DNA of 17,935 bases from Bifidobacterium breve (GTDB taxonomy: Bacteria > Actinomycetota > Acidimicrobiia > Acidimicrobiales > Ilumatobacteraceae): positions 1-17,935 of the forward strand of contig CAMBPP010000015.1 in the NCBI GenBank assembly GCA_945869715.1. The letters run 5' to 3'. The position numbers and the translations under genes are program-made. This document shows, one piece after another, positions 14,860 through 17,935 of the stretch (position 1 is the first letter of the stretch; every line of letters begins with the position of its first letter). The notes under the pieces were generated by a model. It was not told where the DNA came from. It worked only from the letters and a program-made list of their open reading frames with translations, and made no database searches.

Positions 14860-14973
14860 GTGCGTCTGGGTCCCGTTGCACGCGTTGCGTGCTGCGCGAC
14901 CTCGCGTGCCCCTTTTAACGGTTATCCAGGTTTATTGGGCAATCGAAAGGGAGAGCCACTTGCACAGGAGTGA
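14860..14973 (+). other. Possible short upstream ORF in the infC leader
   Basis: A 37-codon reading frame runs from GTG 14860 to TGA 14971-14973, in the same frame as infC. Its last codons contain the infC ribosome site, and the stop is six bases before ATA 14980. Its peptide (VRLGPVARVACCATSR at the start) matches no family I recognise, and no ribosome site precedes it. It may be chance open frame in GC-rich DNA. Confidence 0.2.
14966..14970 (+). promoter_or_regulatory. Shine-Dalgarno site for infC
   Basis: AGGAG lies nine bases before ATA 14980. There is no ATG, GTG or TTG between it and TTG 15064, so this site marks the ATA as the start of IF3. Confidence 0.7.
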
Positions 14974-14979
14974 ACGGCC

Positions 14980-15651
14980 ATAGCTACGGCGACGAACGAA
15001 CCACGGTACAACGATCGCATTCGGGCACGAGAAGTACGTCTCATCGACGCACTAGGCAACCAGTTGGGAATCAAAACCCTTCCAGAAGCTCTCGAACTTG
15101 CCAAGCAGTCTGACCTCGACTTAGTTGAGGTTGCACCGCTAGCAGTTCCGCCCGTATGTCGCATTATGGACTACGGAAAGTTCCGCTACGAAGAAGCACA
15201 AAAGGCAAAAGAGTCGAGAAAAAAGACCACGCAGGTCACCATCAAGGAAGTGAAGCTTCGCCCGAAAATTGGTAAGGGCGACTTCGACACCAAGGTGCGT
15301 CACATGCATGACTTTTTAGAAGACGGACACAAAGTGAAAGTCACTTTGCAATTCAGGGGCCGCGAAATGGCTCACCCTGAGTTGGGGTCTCGTTTGCTCG
15401 ACAATGTGATTGCACAGTTAGGTGAGGGAGTCCGAGTGGAAACCCAAGCCCGACTTGAAGGACGAAATATGACCATGGTGTTGTCTTCAGACAAAAAAGT
15501 AGTGAAAAAAGCAGATGAAAAACCTGTTGTCAAACCTTCAGTGAAGCCAAAAGTAATTGCCGAAACGGTGCCAGTACCAGCGGCGATAACACCAGAAGTT
15601 GAAGTAAGTGTTACCGAGTCAGGAGAAGTACATGCCGAAAATGAAAACTAG
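14980..15651 (+). CDS. infC: Translation initiation factor IF-3, apparent ATA start
   Basis: IF3 binds the 30S subunit, prevents premature joining and checks the start codon and initiator tRNA. The product is about 223 residues. The N-domain opens with PRYNDRIRAREVRLID (DNA about 15001-15048) and includes VCRIMDYGKFRYEEAQKAKE. The C-domain has VKLRPKIGKGDFDTKVRH, then VKVTLQFRGREMAHPELG. A tail of about 50 residues rich in Lys, Val, Pro and Glu follows, as in several actinobacteria. The conserved N-domain is upstream of the first TTG (15064), and the in-frame stop TGA is at 14971. ATA 14980 is the best start because AGGAG sits nine bases before it; ATT 15019 is a weaker alternative that would cut the conserved segment. 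Non-AUG starts for infC are known in other bacteria and allow IF3 to control itself. Confidence 0.95.
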   Translation: MATATNEPRYNDRIRAREVRLIDALGNQLGIKTLPEALELAKQSDLDLVEVAPLAVPPVCRIMDYGKFRYEEAQKAKESRKKTTQVTIKEVKLRPKIGKGDFDTKVRHMHDFLEDGHKVKVTLQFRGREMAHPELGSRLLDNVIAQLGEGVRVETQARLEGRNMTMVLSSDKKVVKKADEKPVVKPSVKPKVIAETVPVPAAITPEVEVSVTESGEVHAENEN

Positions 15652-15829
15652 CAAAACAGCGTCAAAGCGCTTTCGTAAAACAGGTACAGGCAAGCTGCGT
15701 CGCCAGCAAGCCATGCGTCAGCACTTGTTTGAAAAGAAGTCGTCAAAGCGCACACGTGCATTAGCCGGAACGGTCGATGTGCACTCAGGTGATGTGAAGC
15801 GTATTAAGCGCCTCCTCGCCGAAAGATAA
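15632..15829 (+). CDS. rpmI: 50S ribosomal protein L35
   Basis: This is a 65-residue large-subunit protein. The sequence MPKMKTSKTASKRFRKTGTG is the family signature, followed by KLRRQQAMRQHLFEKKSSKR and a C-terminal DVKRIKRLLAER. The start at 15632 is supported by AGGAG six bases upstream (15621-15625), and the in-frame TTG at 15608 is rejected because it would add eight residues foreign to L35. The first 20 bases overlap the 3' end of infC in another frame, so the ribosome site and start lie inside infC. This overlap suggests coupling to IF3 translation. Confidence 0.97.
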   Translation: MPKMKTSKTASKRFRKTGTGKLRRQQAMRQHLFEKKSSKRTRALAGTVDVHSGDVKRIKRLLAER

Positions 15830-15880
15830 TCATCCACCGTTGTCAACAAGTTGTATAAAGAAAGTTAAAGGAGAACCACT

Positions 15881-16237
15881 ATGGCCCGCGTAAAACGCGC
15901 CGTTAATGCTCGTAAGAGTCGCAAACAGACTCTCGAGCGTGCAAAAGGTTATTACGGTAACAAGAGTCGTTCGGCTCGTGCTGCCAATGAACAGGTAATG
16001 AAGTCAGGGCAATACGCCTTTCGTGACCGCCGTGCAAAGAAAGGCGAATTTCGTCGTCTCTGGATCCAGCGCATCAATGCTGGTTGCCGCATTTACGACA
16101 TGAGCTACAGCCAATTCATTGCTGGTCTCAATGCAGCAAACATTGAAGTCGACCGCAAAATCTTGGCCGACATGGCAGTTCATGACATCGACTCATTTGG
16201 TCGTTTGGTGCAAGCCGCAAAGGCAGCACTCGGCTGA
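15881..16237 (+). CDS. rplT: 50S ribosomal protein L20
   Basis: This large-subunit assembly protein binds 23S rRNA. In bacilli and enterobacteria it represses its own operon. Its 118 residues are a standard length. Signature segments are MARVKRAVNARKSRKQTLER at the basic N-terminus, AKGYYGNKSRSARAANEQVM, the RDRRAKKGEFRRLWIQRINA core near 49-68, and YSQFIAGLNAANIEVDRKIL. ATG 15881 has a strong AAAGGAG site (15867-15873) seven bases upstream. A 51-base gap separates it from rpmI. The stop codon TGA is the tail of a CTGA that may start the next gene. Confidence 0.98.
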   Translation: MARVKRAVNARKSRKQTLERAKGYYGNKSRSARAANEQVMKSGQYAFRDRRAKKGEFRRLWIQRINAGCRIYDMSYSQFIAGLNAANIEVDRKILADMAVHDIDSFGRLVQAAKAALG

Positions 16238-17031
16238 ATCAGCCCCTTGTAAGTTTTACGAGCACCCCAGTTCGTCGGCTACGCCAATTGCTCTCTGAGC
16301 GAAAGGAACGCTACGAATCGGGGTGCTTCGTTGTTGAAGGGCCCACTTTGGTGCAGGCCGCCATCGACGCTGGACTCGAACTCATTGAGCAGTTCGTCTG
16401 TGAAGGTGCGCAGCCGTGTGTATCTGGTGGTGAAGTGCACTTCATTAGTCAAAATACTTTAGAGCGGGTGTCTACCACGGTGACTCCGCAAAAAGTGCTT
16501 GCTACTTTTGCCATGAATGCAGGTGATGTCTCCACTCTGCGAGCGATGTCGCCAGAGCATTCCTCGAAAGCCGAATGGATCCTTGTTGCCGACCTTGTTG
16601 CTGACCCTGGAAACCTTGGCACCATGATTCGCAGTGCAGTGGCTGCAGGGGCAAGTGGCATCGTCGTTACCCCGGGCACTGTCGATCCGTATTCACCCAA
16701 AGTGGTCAGAGCCGCGGCGGGAGCCATCTTTAGTTCGTCGCTCTTTTTATCGGTGTCGTTAGAGCAACTTGCCGACATGAAGTGGCCGCTACTCGGAACA
16801 ACGTCACACGAAAAACTCGGCCCCATGGCGTACGACGAAGTGAACTTGGCGCAAGGGGTGGCCCTTGTGATGGGCAACGAAGCTTCTGGGCTCGCTCCCA
16901 ACCTGCCTATTTCTCAGTGGATCACTATCTCGCACCAAGGGCCGGTAGAGAGTCTCAATGTGGCGATGGCCACCACTGTTTTATGTTTTGAAGTCGCGCG
17001 ACAACGAAAACACCACGCTTCAGGTGCCTGA
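16234..17031 (+). CDS. SpoU/TrmH-family RNA 2'-O-methyltransferase (TsnR/RlmB-like)
   Basis: This knotted-fold methyltransferase transfers a methyl group from SAM to a ribose 2'-OH in rRNA or tRNA. SpoU motifs 1-3 are clear in the 265-residue reading: DPGNLGTMIRSAVAAG near 125-140, ALVMGNEASGL near 210-220, and VESLNVAMATT near 238-248. An N-terminal substrate-binding domain with FVVEGPTLVQAAIDAG precedes them. The conserved opening STPVRRLRQLLSERKER begins upstream of TTG 16288, the first canonical start. CTG 16234, overlapping the rplT stop as CTGA, would include it and is used here; TTG 16288 (247 aa) is the conservative alternative and has no ribosome site. Location between rplT and pheS matches the actinobacterial tsnR position. 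The target nucleotide is unknown. Confidence 0.9.
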   Translation: MNQPLVSFTSTPVRRLRQLLSERKERYESGCFVVEGPTLVQAAIDAGLELIEQFVCEGAQPCVSGGEVHFISQNTLERVSTTVTPQKVLATFAMNAGDVSTLRAMSPEHSSKAEWILVADLVADPGNLGTMIRSAVAAGASGIVVTPGTVDPYSPKVVRAAAGAIFSSSLFLSVSLEQLADMKWPLLGTTSHEKLGPMAYDEVNLAQGVALVMGNEASGLAPNLPISQWITISHQGPVESLNVAMATTVLCFEVARQRKHHASGA

Positions 17032-17037
17032 GACCAC

Positions 17038-17043
17038 TAACGT
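17038..17043 (+). promoter_or_regulatory. Possible -10 element before pheS
   Basis: TAACGT fits TANNNT and ends eight bases before ATG 17052, which could give a message with a leader of only one or two bases. It lies in the 20-base gap after the methyltransferase gene. Read-through from the infC operon is equally possible. Confidence 0.2.
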
Positions 17044-17051
17044 CGGGGTCT

Positions 17052-17935
17052 ATGACTTCTCCAGTGCCCTTTGTTGAGCAAATTGCCGCGGTTGTCGACG
17101 CTTCGCTGAAAACCATTGCAGGCCTCACGTCGTCGGAAGAAGTCGCTCAGGCTACGCCTGCACTGGTGGGCAAGAAGTCTGCACTCAGCCAACTGAAGTC
17201 GTCAATGGGGAGCATTACCGATAGCGAAGAGCGCAAATCTGCTGGTCAAGCCCTGCACGCTGCCCAAACCAGCGTCGACGAAGCGCTCGGTGCAAAGAAA
17301 TCTGACTGCGAAGCAACAGAGATGTCCGCACAATTGTTGCGTGAACAGATCGATATCACAGAACACCTAGTGTCAGGAACTAGTCGAGGGCGGTTGCATC
17401 TCGTTACGCAAGCAACACAACGACTTGAAGATGTTTTCATTGGGTTGGGGTTCCAAGTTGCTGAAGGCCCAGAAGTGGAAAGTGATTTCTACAACTTCGA
17501 GGCATTAAATATGCCAAAGTCGCACCCAGCGCGCAGCATGTGGGACACCTTGTTCGTCGAGAGTGAAGAGCCAGGCAGTGTTGTGCTGCGTACGCATACG
17601 TCTCCCGTTCAAATTCGTGTCATGCAAAATTGGCCACCGCCCATTTATGCAATCATGCCGGGTCGCGTATTTCGTCGAGATACTCCCGATGCAACCCATA
17701 TGCCGGTGTTTCATCAAATTGAAGGCCTTGTCATTGACCGCAACATCACCTTTAAAGATCTTGCCGGCACAATTGAAGCATTCACCAAAGCATTCTTTGG
17801 CGATGACTTCACGAGTCGACTTCGTCCTTCGTATTTTCCCTTCACTGAACCAAGTGCGGAATTCGATATTCGTCGCGCAAATGGTTCATGGATTGAGTTG
17901 GGTGGCTGCGGCATGGTGCACCCCGATGTCTTACG
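17052..17935 (+). CDS. pheS: Phenylalanine-tRNA ligase alpha subunit, 3' end cut by window edge
   Basis: This is the catalytic subunit of the heterotetrameric enzyme that charges tRNA-Phe. 294 complete codons are present of about 340-360, and the frame is open to the window end. The N-terminal coiled-coil tRNA-binding arm (to about residue 95) contains the usual GKKSALSQLK segment. The class II catalytic core follows: EGPEVESDFYNFEALNMP, RTHTSPVQIRVM, motif 2 in GRVFRRDTPDATHMPVFHQI at about 204-223, FTEPSAEFDI near 264-273, and WIELGGCGMVHP before the edge. ATG 17052 begins the family N-terminus, 20 bases after the methyltransferase stop. A GGGG three bases before it is only a weak ribosome site. 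pheT would be expected next, outside the window. Confidence 0.96.
   Translation, partial: MTSPVPFVEQIAAVVDASLKTIAGLTSSEEVAQATPALVGKKSALSQLKSSMGSITDSEERKSAGQALHAAQTSVDEALGAKKSDCEATEMSAQLLREQIDITEHLVSGTSRGRLHLVTQATQRLEDVFIGLGFQVAEGPEVESDFYNFEALNMPKSHPARSMWDTLFVESEEPGSVVLRTHTSPVQIRVMQNWPPPIYAIMPGRVFRRDTPDATHMPVFHQIEGLVIDRNITFKDLAGTIEAFTKAFFGDDFTSRLRPSYFPFTEPSAEFDIRRANGSWIELGGCGMVHPDVL

Larger units (their letters stand above)
14742..14979 (+). promoter_or_regulatory. infC operon leader region with alternative hairpins
   Basis: This 238-base gap separates the divergent DUF1844-like gene and infC. It is more GC-rich than its surroundings from about 14824 to 14912. Visible pairings are GTGGG 14824-14828 with CCCAC 14834-14838; CCCG 14847-14850 with CGGG 14855-14858; CGGGA 14855-14859 with TCCCG 14871-14875; GCACGC 14878-14883 with GCGTGC 14887-14892 (three-base loop); and GCACGCG 14878-14884 with CGCGTGC 14903-14909. 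The second and third exclude each other, as do the fourth and fifth. A CCCTTTT run (14910-14916) follows the last. The layout resembles an attenuator. The infC operon is autoregulated by L20 or IF3 in other bacteria. Promoter positions are unclear. Confidence 0.4.

Noticed and set aside
15064..15066. TTG as the infC start
   Set aside because: It would remove about 28 conserved IF3 residues and has no ribosome site.

Overview
This is an ordinary but compact chromosomal segment of a free-living actinobacterium with roughly 50% GC. It carries no mobile elements, CRISPR arrays or RNA genes. Two classic actinobacterial gene strings place it: carA-carB-(pyr)-mihF-gmk-rpoZ-coaBC-metK-priA-def-fmt, and infC-rpmI-rplT-rRNA methylase-pheS. 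A helicase-dead PriA, an mIHF-type protein, a PAMH-type CoaBC and a DUF1844-like gene beside infC agree with this. The moderate GC, the frequent GTG starts and the leaderless-looking promoters suggest a lineage such as aquatic Acidimicrobiia. That placement is inference, not proven.

Layout. Bases 1-4977 hold the end of carA, then carB and pyrD (pyrimidine synthesis), all overlapping or abutting. At 5018 a leaderless-type promoter precedes mihF-gmk, then rpoZ, coaBC, metK and priA (nucleoid/GTP/RNA polymerase/CoA/SAM/replication restart). A methyltransferase on the minus strand (10550-11197) converges on priA and diverges from def. Then def-fmt-mog run with tight coupling. hisG starts a new unit with a well-placed -10 element and is followed by a divergent cold-shock-domain gene. 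A DUF1844-like gene on the minus strand (14397-14741) shares a palindromic CTAG stop with the cold-shock gene. A 238-bp gap with mutually exclusive hairpins leads into infC-rpmI-rplT-rRNA methylase-pheS, and pheS runs off the right edge.

The most unusual feature is start-codon use. fmt, infC and the SpoU methylase all have conserved N-terminal sequence upstream of any in-frame ATG, GTG or TTG. infC has a clear Shine-Dalgarno site nine bases before an ATA codon. fmt offers only ATT, ATC or CTG. The methylase offers a CTG that overlaps the rplT stop as CTGA. IF3 itself discriminates against such codons, so an IF3-sensitive set of translation genes is a testable idea. Sequencing error or mis-called starts must be excluded first.

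No new defence system or other wholly new system is visible. The genes are housekeeping genes, and the interest lies in their control signals.
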